Shown: positions 34,234 through 42,652, counted from the stretch's first letter. The stretch: DNA of 64,000 nucleotides from Nonomuraea rhodomycinica (GCF_013363995.1 NZ_JABWGO010000001.1:806001-870000); one strand, 5' to 3'. Notes: generated by a model not told the origin, from the letters alone. Program-made: numbers and translations.

Positions 34234-34788
34234 GTGAGCAATGAGACCCCCCGGAGACGGAGCGAGATCCTCGGCGGCGACGAGGACCGCCGCTTCACCT
34301 TCCCCGCCGTCGGGGACGAGCGGACGCTGCTCGCCGACGTCCTCGCCGCGCAGCGGGCGACGCTGGAGCTGAAGTGCGCGGGCCTGGACACCGAGCTGGC
34401 CCGGCAGTCGGTGGAGCCCTCCACGCTGTCGCTGCTCGGACTGGTCCGGCACCTCGCCGACGTCGAGCGCCGCTGGTTCCGGTGCGTCCTGGCCGGCCAG
34501 GACGCACCGGGACGCTTCTCCTCCGCCGACGACCCCGACGGCGACTTCGACGGCGCCGTGCCGGACCCCGACGTCGTCGCCGGCGCCTGGCTGGCGTGGC
34601 GGGAGGAGGTGGCCTTCGCCGACGCCTACGTCGCCGAGGCGCCCCACCTCGACGTCGAGGGTCACGACGCCTGGCGCGGGCGGGTCTCGCTGCGCTGGGT
34701 GCTCATCCACATGATCGAGGAGTACGCCCGGCACAACGGGCACGCCGACCTGCTCCGCGAACGCATCGACGGGGCCAGAGGCGTGTGA
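34234..34788 (+). CDS. DinB-superfamily (DUF664, mycothiol-transferase-like) protein
   Basis: A 184-residue four-helix-bundle protein of the DUF664/DinB group. Key features are LSLLGLVRHLADVERRWFR with the first metal His, and LRWVLIHMIEEYARHNGHADLLRE with two more His residues; together they make the usual three-His metal site. In actinomycetes these are thiol S-transferases that use mycothiol or related thiols for detoxification. The GTG start at 34234 has AGAGAGG about 12 bases upstream; an ATG at 34159 would add 25 residues. It sits behind the MFS/methyltransferase pair and may extend that detoxification group. Confidence 0.82.
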   Translation: MSNETPRRRSEILGGDEDRRFTFPAVGDERTLLADVLAAQRATLELKCAGLDTELARQSVEPSTLSLLGLVRHLADVERRWFRCVLAGQDAPGRFSSADDPDGDFDGAVPDPDVVAGAWLAWREEVAFADAYVAEAPHLDVEGHDAWRGRVSLRWVLIHMIEEYARHNGHADLLRERIDGARGV

Positions 34789-34795
34789 GCGGGAC

Positions 34796-34883
34796 GGGCG
34801 CCCGGTGACCTCGCGGACAGGCCATCGGGCGCCCGGTGACCTCGCGCGGACAGGCCCTCAGGCGCCCGGTGACCTCGGGCGCC
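34796..34883. repeat. 31-33-bp triple repeat with hairpins between convergent genes
   Basis: GGGCGCCCGGTGACCTCGCG recurs from 34796, 34827 and about 34860, with variants of GGACAGGCC between. The third copy forms an 8-bp hairpin GGCGCCCG-GTGACCT-CGGGCGCC (34861-34883). The genes on both sides converge here, so the block probably works as a two-way terminator. A single further copy of GGGCGCCCGGTGAC is near 38877. Confidence 0.65.
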
Positions 34884-34909
34884 CGGGACGGGAGGCGGCG
34901 GGAGGTGTC

Positions 34910-35821
34910 TCAGGCGTTCGGGGCGAGGGCCTCCAGGGCCTCCTCGGCGCGGCGCATGGCCTCCTCCGGCTCCGCGGTGACGATCTCGGGGTCGAAGTTG
35001 AGGTCGTGGAAGACCTCCGTCACGCCGCGCGCCATGAGGTCGTCCACGTCGCGCCGGATCTCCTCGTACGTGCCCGTCAGCGGCGAACGCCCACCGTCCG
35101 CCTCCTCCCTCGCCCCCGCCGGCCGCACCCGGGTGACGCCGCGGCACACGAGGCGCAGCGCCTCGGGGTCGCGGCCGGCCTCCCGGGCCGCCTCCTTGAT
35201 CACGGCCACCCGCGGCGCGATGCCCGCCAGGTCCTCCCTGCTGGAGCTGATCCAGCCGTCGGCGAGCCGGCCCGCCCTGCGCAGCGCCGGCTCGGCCGCG
35301 CCGCCCAGCAGGATGGGGGGCGCGTGCTCCGGGCGCGGGTCGAGGTGGGACGCCGGGACCCGGTAGAACTCGCCCGAGTGCTCGATCACGTCCTCGGTCA
35401 GCGCCTCGCGCAGCACCTGCGTGAACTCCTCCACGCGCCGGCCGCGCCGCTCGAAGCCGACCCCCGCGGCCTCGAACTCCTCGCGCAGCCAACCCAGCCC
35501 CAGCCCCGCCGTGAGCCGCCCGCCGGACACGATCTGCAGCGAGGCGAGCTGCTTGGCCAGCACCACCGGCTGCACGTACGCGTTGATCACGGCGACGCCG
35601 AGCCTGATCGTCTCGGTGACCCCCGCCAGGTACGACAGCGTGACCACCGGGTCGTGGACGCTGCGGTACACGGGCCCCATCGGGTGGCCCACGGGGTAGA
35701 GCACCCGCTGGAACGTCCACAGCTCCGCGTAGCCGAGTCGCTCGGCCCGGGCGGCGATCCGGCGCATGTTGGCGGGTGTGGCCCAGGGGCCCGACTGCGG
35801 CACGGCGAAACCGATTCTCAT
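34910..35821 (-). CDS. LLM-class F420-dependent oxidoreductase
   Basis: A 303-residue TIM-barrel protein of the luciferase-like monooxygenase superfamily. It begins MRIGFAVPQSGPWATPANMR and shows DPVVTLSYLAGVTETIRLGVAV, VVLAKQLASLQIVSGGRLTAGLGLGWLREEFEAAGV and PPILLGGAAEPALRRAGRLADGW, the TIGR03619-type F420-binding pattern common in actinobacteria. It would transfer hydride between reduced F420 and an unknown organic substrate. Start ATG 35821 is the natural beginning of strand 1; a longer frame from 36079 runs through non-coding sequence. It converges on the DinB gene. Confidence 0.9.
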   Translation of the reverse strand: MRIGFAVPQSGPWATPANMRRIAARAERLGYAELWTFQRVLYPVGHPMGPVYRSVHDPVVTLSYLAGVTETIRLGVAVINAYVQPVVLAKQLASLQIVSGGRLTAGLGLGWLREEFEAAGVGFERRGRRVEEFTQVLREALTEDVIEHSGEFYRVPASHLDPRPEHAPPILLGGAAEPALRRAGRLADGWISSSREDLAGIAPRVAVIKEAAREAGRDPEALRLVCRGVTRVRPAGAREEADGGRSPLTGTYEEIRRDVDDLMARGVTEVFHDLNFDPEIVTAEPEEAMRRAEEALEALAPNA

Positions 35822-35990
35822 GCCCTCAGTCTGGCCCACCCGAATCCCCGCACACATCCCAGCGGCACTCCGGCGCGCCGACCGCACCCTGACATGTCTT
35901 GTCAATGTCTCCTTACTGCCATGGTGCGGAGGCTCGCGCTCAACGATGATCGAGCCGACGGCTATCCATCTCGCCCCGGAAGGGAGCAGC

Positions 35991-36422
35991 ATGACCGGCC
36001 TTCGGCGGATCTTGCCCGTGCTCGTCGCCGCGATCCTCCTGTCCCTCGCCACGGTCCCACCGGCACAGGCATCCACCACCAGGGCTCTTGCCGACGCCTA
36101 TCCCTGCGGGCCCCAGTTCTGGAAGCCCGGCCCCAACGTCTACGTGCAGTTCTGCCCGGACTGGGCACCCGACGACTCGATCCCCGTCCACGCGAATCGC
36201 GATCAGACCTCACCGATCGTCGGCTACATCTACGCCCCCGGGGACGACTGGTACCAATGCGGCTACACGGGCACGCAGCAGACCGCTCACGGAGCCACCA
36301 ACTACTGGTGGGCGCTGACCACGGCCGACAACGGCAGGATCGGCTGGGTGAACCAGATCTACTTCCGGGGCGGCGGCGACAACGAACCGGACGCGACCTT
36401 GAGGATCTGCCCGATCATCTGA
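35991..36422 (+). CDS. Small secreted SH3-like protein
   Basis: A 143-residue protein with a clear Sec signal (MTGLRRILPVLVAAILLSLA, cleavage near VPPAQA-ST). The mature part of about 115 residues has four Cys (PCGPQ, QFCPDW, YQCGY, RICPI) that could form two disulfides, and alternating hydrophobic strands SIPVHANRDQTSPIVGYIYA and GRIGWVNQIYF, an SH3b-like pattern of the kind used for wall or peptide binding. The start is supported by AAGGGAG a few bases upstream of the ATG. The upstream gap contains a GACAT-N9-ATGTC dyad near 35893, a possible operator. I cannot assign a specific function. Confidence 0.7.
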   Translation: MTGLRRILPVLVAAILLSLATVPPAQASTTRALADAYPCGPQFWKPGPNVYVQFCPDWAPDDSIPVHANRDQTSPIVGYIYAPGDDWYQCGYTGTQQTAHGATNYWWALTTADNGRIGWVNQIYFRGGGDNEPDATLRICPII

Positions 36423-36506
36423 TGAGCACCTTCGCCTTCGCCTCGGGCGGTCCGGCGGGCGCGCACCGCGTGCGTTGACCGTGTTCCTGCCGAATAGTCT
36501 GTACGA

Positions 36507-37361
36507 GTGGATCTGCAGGGCGAACTCGGGGTCGTCGCCGCCGCGCACGGCGGCACGGGGGAGCCGGTGCTCCACCCGACCCGCACCGACGTGGTGGTGT
36601 TACGCCGGGGCGAGGTCGTGGTCAAGGCGCACTCGCGGCGCGACGACGCCGAGGCGCTGCGGCTGCGGGTGCGCGCCGCGGCCTCGGCCGCGCTGAGCGG
36701 CGTCCTGCTGCCGCCGCTGCGTCCCGACGTGCTCACGGTGGCCGGCCGCGCGGTCACGGTCTGGCCGGCGGGCGCGCCCGTCGCGCACGACGAGGTCGAC
36801 ACCGCGCCCTGGGAGGAGGGGGCCCGGCTGCTGGCGCGGCTGCACGCGGTGCCCCTGACGCTGGTGCCGCCGCTCCCCGAGGCGGGCGGACCGGCGCGGG
36901 CGGCCCGCGCGGTGCGCCGCATGCCGGGCGACGGCCCGGTCGAGCGGCTGCTGCGGCGGGCGTTCGCGGAGCTGCCGGAGCCCGAGCCGGTGCCCGGCCT
37001 GCTCACCCACGGCGACTGGCACCTGGGCCAGCTCGTGCGCCGCGACCGCTGGCTGCTCATCGACGTGGACGACCTCGGCGTCGGCGACCCGGCGTGGGAC
37101 CTGGCCCGGCCGGCCGCCTGGTACGCCGCGGGGCTGCTCGACCCGGCCGTGTGGGAGCGGTTCCTGGGGGCGTACCTCGCCTTCGGCGGGCCGGCGCTCG
37201 GCGACGGCGCCGACCCGTGGCGGCGGCTCGACCTCCCGGCCCGCGCGGTGGCCATCCAGCTGGCCGCCGCGGCCGTGGTCAACGCCGGTCGCGAGGGCCG
37301 GGAACTCGACGAGGTCGAACAGTCGTTAGTGGAGGCGTGCAACAGAATCGTCAGAGCGTGA
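36507..37361 (+). CDS. APH-family phosphotransferase
   Basis: A 284-residue protein with the aminoglycoside/choline kinase fold. The catalytic loop is GLLTHGDWHLGQLVRRDR (H-G-D-x-H-x-x-Q/N, near 165-180) and the metal-binding Asp lies in WLLIDVDDLGVGDPAWDLA. The N-lobe Lys is in EVVVKAHSRRDDA. Substrates in this family include aminoglycosides, choline, hydroxy-amino acids and amino sugars (AmgK). It lies 6 kb from the MurNAc genes, which lack a visible kinase, but the distance makes a link only a guess. TAGTCT sits six bases before the GTG, so it may be leaderless. Confidence 0.82.
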   Translation: MDLQGELGVVAAAHGGTGEPVLHPTRTDVVVLRRGEVVVKAHSRRDDAEALRLRVRAAASAALSGVLLPPLRPDVLTVAGRAVTVWPAGAPVAHDEVDTAPWEEGARLLARLHAVPLTLVPPLPEAGGPARAARAVRRMPGDGPVERLLRRAFAELPEPEPVPGLLTHGDWHLGQLVRRDRWLLIDVDDLGVGDPAWDLARPAAWYAAGLLDPAVWERFLGAYLAFGGPALGDGADPWRRLDLPARAVAIQLAAAAVVNAGREGRELDEVEQSLVEACNRIVRA

Positions 37362-37420
37362 CGGGGTTGCGCGCGGTAGGTTTTCCCTCAGAGATCCGAG
37401 GCCAAGGAGACCGACGAGAG

Positions 37421-37675
37421 ATGCAGTGCCCCAAGTGCCGCGGCACCATGCGGACTTATGAGCGCAACGGCGTTCACATCGAGCAGTGCGACAACTGCCG
37501 GGGAATCTTCCTCGACTACGGCGAGCTGGAGACGCTGACCCGGATGGAGGCCAGCTACCACGCCGCTCCTCCGCCTCCGCCCGCGCCGGGCCCCGCCTGG
37601 GGCGCCCCGCACGGCGGCCACCACTACGGCCACCACCGTCAGCGCAGCTGGGTGGGCATGCTGTTCTCCTCCTGA
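37421..37675 (+). CDS. TFIIB-type zinc-ribbon protein (zf-TFIIB)
   Basis: An 84-residue protein. The N-terminal zinc ribbon CPKCRGTM...CDNCRGIFLDYGELETL uses two CxxC pairs (C3/C6 and C23/C26) and matches the small zf-TFIIB family found in many bacteria. A Pro-rich linker (APPPPPAPGPAWG) and a His/Gly cluster (HGGHHYGHHR) precede the tail RSWVGMLFSS. The His cluster may also bind metal. AAGGAG about 11 bases upstream supports the ATG. Family function is unknown. A very strong hairpin follows the gene. Confidence 0.85.
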   Translation: MQCPKCRGTMRTYERNGVHIEQCDNCRGIFLDYGELETLTRMEASYHAAPPPPPAPGPAWGAPHGGHHYGHHRQRSWVGMLFSS

Positions 37676-37735
37676 CGGACCGGCGAGCTGACGAGCTGAC
37701 GAGCCGACGGTCGTGCCGGCGACACGGCACGACCG

Positions 37736-37784
37736 CGGAACGGCAAGGGCCGCGCACGAGAAGTGCGCGGCCCTTGCCGTTCCG
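37736..37784. terminator. Perfect 22-bp stem two-way terminator
   Basis: The left arm 37736-37757 (begins CGGAACGGCAAGGGC) and right arm 37763-37784 pair without a mismatch around the loop GAGAA. It lies between the rightward zinc-ribbon gene and the leftward lipoprotein gene, six bases from the stop of the latter. There is no T-tract on either side. Confidence 0.88.
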
Positions 37785-37790
37785 GGGGTC

Positions 37791-38795
37791 TCAGCCCGGG
37801 AAGTCGTCGGGGTCCACGTCGGCGGTGCGGGCGTTGCCGCCGGCGATCGCGTGCAGCGTGATGCGCCAGTCGTGCCAGCGGATCTGGGTGGCGGTGAAGG
37901 TGGTCTTGAACTTCACCGACTTCTGGAAGCGCTCGAAGCTGCACCGGCGGGTGAAGGCGCGCGCCTTGCCGTCCCAGTCGACGCCGTGCGTGAAGTAGAT
38001 CTTGTACGTGCCGTCCCGCACGCCGCTGACCTTGAACTTGGCCTTCTTGCGCACGTACACGCTGAGCACCTTGGAGCCGCCCTTGACGAGCGTGACGACC
38101 GCGTCGCTGGTGCCGCCGTTGTCGATCTGCAGCGAGCTGCGGCCGGTGAGGGAGCTCCTGCGGATGAACGAGCCGTTCTTCAGACGCCGGTTCTTCTTGC
38201 CGCCGGCCTTCACGGTGACCACGTCGGCCGGGTAGTCGCCGGCCCGCTGGAGGGCCTGGCCGGCCTGGTCGAGGGTCTTGAGCGCGCCGCCGACGTCGGT
38301 GAGCGCGGCCGAGGAGGTGCACAGGTCGTGGGCGCCGACCTTGCCCGCGGCGCCGTCCAGCGCGGCGGCGAAGTCGCGCAGGCCGGCCACGTACGCGTCG
38401 TGCTGGGAGCGCACCTGGTCGGGCGGCGTCACCGCGGCCAGCGCGGCGGCGCCGCTCTCGACGGTCTCGGCGGCCTTGCGGGCCCGCTGGCCGAGCGTCT
38501 TGACCGTGCGCGCCGCGGCCATGGAGCCGATGGCGCCGGCCATGGCCTTGCGCCGCGGCTCCAGCTCGGCCTTGTACGCGGCAGGGTCCAGCGCGGAGGC
38601 GCTGGGGGCGGCGGTCCCGGCGGGCGCAGCCGCGGTGCCGGACGGAGCGCCGGCGGAGGGGGCGGCGCCGGAGCCGCCCGCCACGCCGCTGACCACGGGC
38701 TGCCCGCCGGAGGGCCGGTCGGTGGCGGCCGAACAGGCGCCGAGCGTCAGGGTCGCCAGGGCGAGGACGCAGGAGATCATCCGGGGGGCTGCCAC
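37791..38795 (-). CDS. Lipoprotein of unknown function
   Basis: A 334-residue lipoprotein: signal MISCVLALATLTLGAC with the lipobox Cys near residue 21, then an Ala/Ser/Gly/Pro-rich linker of about 50 residues. A helical region (about 75-185, AELEPRRKAMAGAIGSMAAA) follows, then a basic beta-rich C-terminal domain (about 195-320) with DGTYKIYFTHGVDWDGKARAFTRRC. A GTG start is used here; the ATG at codon 6 is an equally good start for the signal. The C-terminal domain looks like a small carbohydrate- or wall-binding sandwich, but I do not recognise the family. A strong terminator is shared with the opposing gene. Confidence 0.65.
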   Translation of the reverse strand: MAAPRMISCVLALATLTLGACSAATDRPSGGQPVVSGVAGGSGAAPSAGAPSGTAAAPAGTAAPSASALDPAAYKAELEPRRKAMAGAIGSMAAARTVKTLGQRARKAAETVESGAAALAAVTPPDQVRSQHDAYVAGLRDFAAALDGAAGKVGAHDLCTSSAALTDVGGALKTLDQAGQALQRAGDYPADVVTVKAGGKKNRRLKNGSFIRRSSLTGRSSLQIDNGGTSDAVVTLVKGGSKVLSVYVRKKAKFKVSGVRDGTYKIYFTHGVDWDGKARAFTRRCSFERFQKSVKFKTTFTATQIRWHDWRITLHAIAGGNARTADVDPDDFPG

Positions 38796-38930
38796 CTGTC
38801 ACACTATCGCCCGCTTGATCCTTACCGTCAATCTCACCCCGGTCCCGGGTCCGCCCGCAGCCCTTCCCTCGTTCGCGGGCGCCCGGTGACGGCCGCGCCG
38901 GCGACGGGTGACACGAGACGATCACGAATA

Positions 38931-38960
38931 TCGACTCCCGCCGCGCCCTCCGCCTAGAGT
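38931..38960 (+). promoter_or_regulatory. Promoter of the acyl-CoA synthetase gene
   Basis: TCGACT (38931-38936), an 18-base spacer and TAGAGT (38955-38960). The -10 fits TAnnnT. The leader of about 22 bases carries a perfect AGGAGG (38977-38982) six bases before the ATG. Confidence 0.5.
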
Positions 38961-38988
38961 CGGCTGCATCACACCCAGGAGGACAGGC

Positions 38989-40782
38989 ATGTCGAGCATT
39001 CCCTCCCTGCTGCGCGACCGGATCGCCGCCACCCCTGACGCCGAGGCGTACCGGACGCCCTCGGACGACGGCTGGACCTCACTGTCCTGGCGCGAGGTGG
39101 GCGAGCGCGTCCGCCGGCTGGCCCTCGGCCTGGCGGAGATCGGCGCGGGCCCGGGCACCCGGGTGGCCATCCTCAGCTCCACCCGCCTCGAATGGATCCT
39201 CGCCGACCTCGCCGTGCTGGCCACCGGCGCGGCCACCACCACGATCTACCCCTCCAACACGGCCGCCGAGTCGGCGTTCATCATCACCGACTCGGGCAGC
39301 GCGATCGTCATCGCCGAGGACGACGACCAGGTCGCCAAGCTGCGGTCGGTGCAGAAGGAGCTGCCCGACGTCACGCGCGTGGTCGTCATCGACGGCACGC
39401 CCAGCGACGACGGCTGGGTGGTGCCGCTCGCCTCGCTCGGCGGCGACGGTGACGGTGACGGTGACGGTGACGGCGGCCCCGCCGGTGACTACGACGCCAT
39501 GGTCGACGCCATCGCCCAGGACGACCTGGCCACGCTCATCTACACCTCGGGCACGACCGGCCGGCCCAAGGGCGTGGAGCTGACCCACGACAACTGGCTC
39601 TACACCGGCGCCGCGGTCCGGGAACTGGACCTGATCTCGGGCGACGACCTGCACTTCCTGTGGCTGCCGCTGTCGCACTCGTTCGGCAAGCTGCTCCAGG
39701 TCGTGATGATCGACATCGGCGTGCCGACGGCGGTGGACGGCCGGCTCGACCGGATCGCCGAGAACCTGGGCGCGCTGAAGCCGACGTTCATGGCCGCCGC
39801 GCCGCGCATCTTCGAGAAGATCCACAACACGGTCGCCGCCACCGTCCGCAACGACGGCGGGGTCAAGCTGCGCATCTTCGAGTGGGCGCGGCGGACGGGC
39901 CTGCGGGTGGTGCGGGCGCGCCAGCGCGGCGTCGCCGTCCCGCTCACCACGCGCGTCGAGTACGCGCTGGCGGACCGGCTGGTCTTCGCCAAGCTGCGCG
40001 AGCGGTTCGGGGGCCGGATCCGCTTCTTCATCTCGGGGTCCGCGCCGCTGTCGCGCGACATCGCCGAGTTCTTCGACGCCGCCGGTCTGACGATCCTGGA
40101 GGGGTACGGCCTGACCGAGACCTCGGCGGGCAGCTTCCTCAACCGGCCGGAGACGGTGAAGTTCGGCACGGTCGGCCCGCCGCTGCCGGGCACGCGGGTG
40201 CGCATCGCCGAGGACGGCGAGGTGCTCATCGGCGGCCGGGGCGTCATGCGCGGCTACCACGGGCTGCCGGAGGAGACGGCCGCGGCGCTGGAGGACGGCT
40301 GGCTGCACACCGGCGACATCGGCGAGATCGACTCCGAGGGCCGGCTCGCGATCACCGACCGCAAGAAGGAGCTGATCAAGACCTCCGGAGGCAAGTACGT
40401 GGCGCCCACGTACCTGGAGGGCCGGATCAAGGCGGCCTGCCCGTACGTGTCGCACGTGTTCGTCCACGGCGACCGGCGCAACTACTGCACGGCGCTGGTG
40501 ACGCTGGACATGGACGTGGTCAGGCCCTGGGCCGAGGCCGAGGGCCTGCCCGCCGAGGCCGAGGCGCTGCGGGAGCACCCGCGGATGCGCGAGGAGGTCG
40601 CCAAGGCCGTCGACCAGGTCAACGCGGGCGAGGCCAGCTACGCGACGGTCAAGAAGTTCGCCATCCTGAGCGAGGACTTCACCGTCGAGTCGGGCGAGCT
40701 GACGCCGAGCCTGAAGATCAGGCGCAAGGTCGTCGAGGAGCGTCACGGCGACGTCCTCGACGCCTTCTACGACGGGGCGTGA
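38989..40782 (+). CDS. Long-chain fatty-acid--CoA ligase (FadD15-like)
   Basis: A 597-residue AMP-forming ligase. P-loop YTSGTTGRPKG (about 184-194), A5 region GYGLTETSAGSF, A7 HTGDIGEID, A8 linker ITDRKKELIKTSGGKYVAP and a C-terminal domain ending DVLDAFYDGA. FACS-type features (RVEYALADRLVFAKLRERFGGRI) place it with bacterial long-chain acyl-CoA synthetases that activate fatty acids for beta-oxidation or lipid assembly. AGGAGG six bases upstream fixes the ATG. A run of GDGDGDGDGG near residue 155, in a surface loop, comes from a hexanucleotide repeat. A hairpin terminator follows. Confidence 0.93.
   Translation: MSSIPSLLRDRIAATPDAEAYRTPSDDGWTSLSWREVGERVRRLALGLAEIGAGPGTRVAILSSTRLEWILADLAVLATGAATTTIYPSNTAAESAFIITDSGSAIVIAEDDDQVAKLRSVQKELPDVTRVVVIDGTPSDDGWVVPLASLGGDGDGDGDGDGGPAGDYDAMVDAIAQDDLATLIYTSGTTGRPKGVELTHDNWLYTGAAVRELDLISGDDLHFLWLPLSHSFGKLLQVVMIDIGVPTAVDGRLDRIAENLGALKPTFMAAAPRIFEKIHNTVAATVRNDGGVKLRIFEWARRTGLRVVRARQRGVAVPLTTRVEYALADRLVFAKLRERFGGRIRFFISGSAPLSRDIAEFFDAAGLTILEGYGLTETSAGSFLNRPETVKFGTVGPPLPGTRVRIAEDGEVLIGGRGVMRGYHGLPEETAAALEDGWLHTGDIGEIDSEGRLAITDRKKELIKTSGGKYVAPTYLEGRIKAACPYVSHVFVHGDRRNYCTALVTLDMDVVRPWAEAEGLPAEAEALREHPRMREEVAKAVDQVNAGEASYATVKKFAILSEDFTVESGELTPSLKIRRKVVEERHGDVLDAFYDGA
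39445..39474 (+). repeat. In-frame GACGGT hexanucleotide repeat
   Basis: Four GACGGT units plus one GACGGC, coding for an Asp-Gly run in the acyl-CoA synthetase. It lies in a variable loop before the P-loop, so length changes should stay in frame and be tolerated. Confidence 0.85.
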
Positions 40783-40808
40783 GCCCGGACGCGCCCCGGC
40801 GGCCCGTA

Positions 40809-40832
40809 CCGGATCCCCGCTAGAGGATCCGG
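40809..40832. terminator. Two-way hairpin between fadD-like and acyltransferase genes
   Basis: A perfect 8-bp stem, CCGGATCC / GGATCCGG, around an 8-base loop CCGCTAGA that contains the stop codon of the leftward acyltransferase gene. It sits 27 bases after the rightward stop, so it can serve both converging transcripts. Confidence 0.6.
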
Positions 40833-41911
40833 CGGGCGCCGGGGAGCGACCGGACGAGGTAGGCGAGCCCCCAGCACAGCGGCAGCGAGAGCACGGCCAC
40901 GACGGCGAACTTGACGACCGCCGGCGCCTCCAGGCCGCGGAAGGCCAGGGCCACGGCGACGAGCACGATCGGGTGGACGATGTAGACGGTGTAGGCGTGG
41001 GCCGACAGGAACCCGCCGAGCGGTCCCTGCCGGTCGAACCGCTCCCGGAAGATCACCACGAGCCCGGCGATGACGCCGACCGCGAAGAACGACTGCCACG
41101 CCGCCGTGGCGGCCTGCGACAGCACGCCCTCGGTCGTCGCCGCCAGCGGCAGCAGCGTGGCCGCGGCGACGGCGGCGGTGACCAGACCGGCGCGGCCGGT
41201 CGCCCGCGGCAGGGTCTCGAACCAGCCTCGCCGGAACGCCACGGCCCCGGCCGCGAACATGGCGACGTACTGCGGCAGGTAGTCGGGCGAGGGCAGCCCG
41301 AGGACCGGGACGTACGTGCCCGTCGGCACCGCGAGCCGCCACACGAACGTGGCCACGCTCAGAGCGGCGGCGAACAGCGCGAGCGACCGGAGCCGCGGCG
41401 GCGCGGACGGCGCCCCCTCCGCACGCCCGTCGCGCAGGCCGCGCCACACCGCGTACGCCACCGCGAAGACGATCAGCACCTCGGCGAACCACATCGGCCC
41501 CGGGTCCCAGGTGCGCAGGTAGAACTCCGCGTACGGCACGCCCCGGCCCTGGGCCAGGTACTGCGGGAGCGTCACCAGCGGCCGCAGGAGCACGACGAAG
41601 ACGAGCAGCGGGACGCCGAGCCGGAGCAGCCGGTCGCGGACGAACGCCCGCCCGCCCTTGCGGTCGAAGGAGGCGGGGGTGAAGAAGCCGGAGATGAGGA
41701 AGAAGAACCCCATGAAGAACGCCTGGTTCATCACGACGAAGATGTCGAGGGCCAGGCCGGAGGCGTCGTGGGCGGATTCGACGTAGTACCACATCGGGAT
41801 GTGGCCGTAGGTCACGGCGACGTGGTGTAAGACGACGAGCGCGGTGAGGACGACGCGCAGGTTGTCCACGGCGAGGAGCCGGGTGGCGGTCCGAGGGTGT
41901 CCGGTCGTCAC
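40820..41911 (-). CDS. Acyltransferase 3 family membrane protein
   Basis: A 363-residue membrane acyltransferase with about ten helices. It begins RLLAVDNLRVVLTALVVLHHVAVTYGH, whose D-N-L-R and His are the conserved catalytic start of the family, followed by FFMGFFFLISGFFTPAS with the Arg/Gly-rich RDRLLRLGVPLL. Such proteins O-acylate sugars, antibiotics or wall polymers, using cytoplasmic acyl-CoA. The GTG start overlaps the stop of the TetR gene (GTGA), so the regulator and acyltransferase are coupled. The natural acceptor is unknown. Confidence 0.88.
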   Translation of the reverse strand: MTTGHPRTATRLLAVDNLRVVLTALVVLHHVAVTYGHIPMWYYVESAHDASGLALDIFVVMNQAFFMGFFFLISGFFTPASFDRKGGRAFVRDRLLRLGVPLLVFVVLLRPLVTLPQYLAQGRGVPYAEFYLRTWDPGPMWFAEVLIVFAVAYAVWRGLRDGRAEGAPSAPPRLRSLALFAAALSVATFVWRLAVPTGTYVPVLGLPSPDYLPQYVAMFAAGAVAFRRGWFETLPRATGRAGLVTAAVAAATLLPLAATTEGVLSQAATAAWQSFFAVGVIAGLVVIFRERFDRQGPLGGFLSAHAYTVYIVHPIVLVAVALAFRGLEAPAVVKFAVVAVLSLPLCWGLAYLVRSLPGARRIL

Positions 41912-42525
41912 GAGCACGCCCTTTCGAGGAGGTCGGCGAGCTGCCTGGCGTGGGCCTCCAGGTCGTGCTCGGGGTGGGCCTGCCAGTAGGCGAACATCGC
42001 GTCGATGGCGGCCTGGTGGGTGACGGCCATGACGCGGACGTCGAAGGCGCGGAACTCGCCGCGCTCCTGCCCGTGGCGGTAGATCGACTCGAGGGCCTGG
42101 TAGAGCCCCTCGCTCGTGTGCACGCCGTAGCGGGGTTCGCCGTCGGCCGCGCGCAGGTTGTTGAAGATCTCGCCGAGCGCGGTGAGCTGGACGCGGTTGC
42201 CGCGCATGTGCTCGGCGACGGACATGACGTGCGTCCTGAGCAGGTCGGCGGCGGACTCGGCGCCCTCCATCCGGGCCAGGACGAACTCCCCGATCTGCGC
42301 GTAGACGCGGTCGACGACCTGCTCCATCAACTCCTCCTTGCCGGCGAAGTGGTAGGAGATGACGCCCTTGCTGATGCCGGCGCGCTGGGCGATCCGGGCG
42401 AGCGACGCCCGGGCGAAGCCCACCTCGGCGATCACCTCGACGGCGGCGCGCACGATCTGGTCGCGCCTCGCCTCCTCGATGAACGACCGCGCCTTCTGGC
42501 CGTCTGGCTTGATTTCTGACCGCAT
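41908..42525 (-). CDS. TetR-family transcriptional regulator
   Basis: A 205-residue TetR protein. The N-terminal helix-turn-helix is RRDQIVRAAVEVIAEVGFAR, then ASLARIAQRAGISKGVISYHF; the rest is a helical ligand-binding and dimer domain. The AGISKGVISYHFAGKEEL form is common in regulators of membrane or lipid enzymes and exporters. ATG 42525 is preferred over the TTG two codons upstream. TAAATT lies a few bases upstream, so it may be leaderless. It probably controls itself and the coupled acyltransferase gene. Confidence 0.88.
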   Translation of the reverse strand: MRSEIKPDGQKARSFIEEARRDQIVRAAVEVIAEVGFARASLARIAQRAGISKGVISYHFAGKEELMEQVVDRVYAQIGEFVLARMEGAESAADLLRTHVMSVAEHMRGNRVQLTALGEIFNNLRAADGEPRYGVHTSEGLYQALESIYRHGQERGEFRAFDVRVMAVTHQAAIDAMFAYWQAHPEHDLEAHARQLADLLERACS

Positions 42526-42601
42526 GGCCAAAATTTAGCACATGTGGACAGAAAGCCGGAGATCATGGGCGTGCGGAGGTGGGGGCGGAAAGGGTGGAGC
42601 A

Positions 42602-42652
42602 GCGCTCAGGGGGGCGCTCAGGGGGGCGCTCAGGTGGGGCGGAAAATGCTCA
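42602..42652. repeat. 12-bp tandem repeats carrying copies of the meaB stop region
   Basis: GCGCTCAGGGGG occurs at 42602, 42614 and, with one change, 42626; a further TGCTCAGGGGCGGG at 42647 contains the real meaB stop (TCA on this strand). Each copy therefore reproduces the stop triplet. Confidence 0.75.

Noticed and set aside
36507..37361. Aminoglycoside-resistance gene
   Set aside because: Only the general APH fold is visible; the family has many metabolic kinases and nothing nearby suggests antibiotic resistance.
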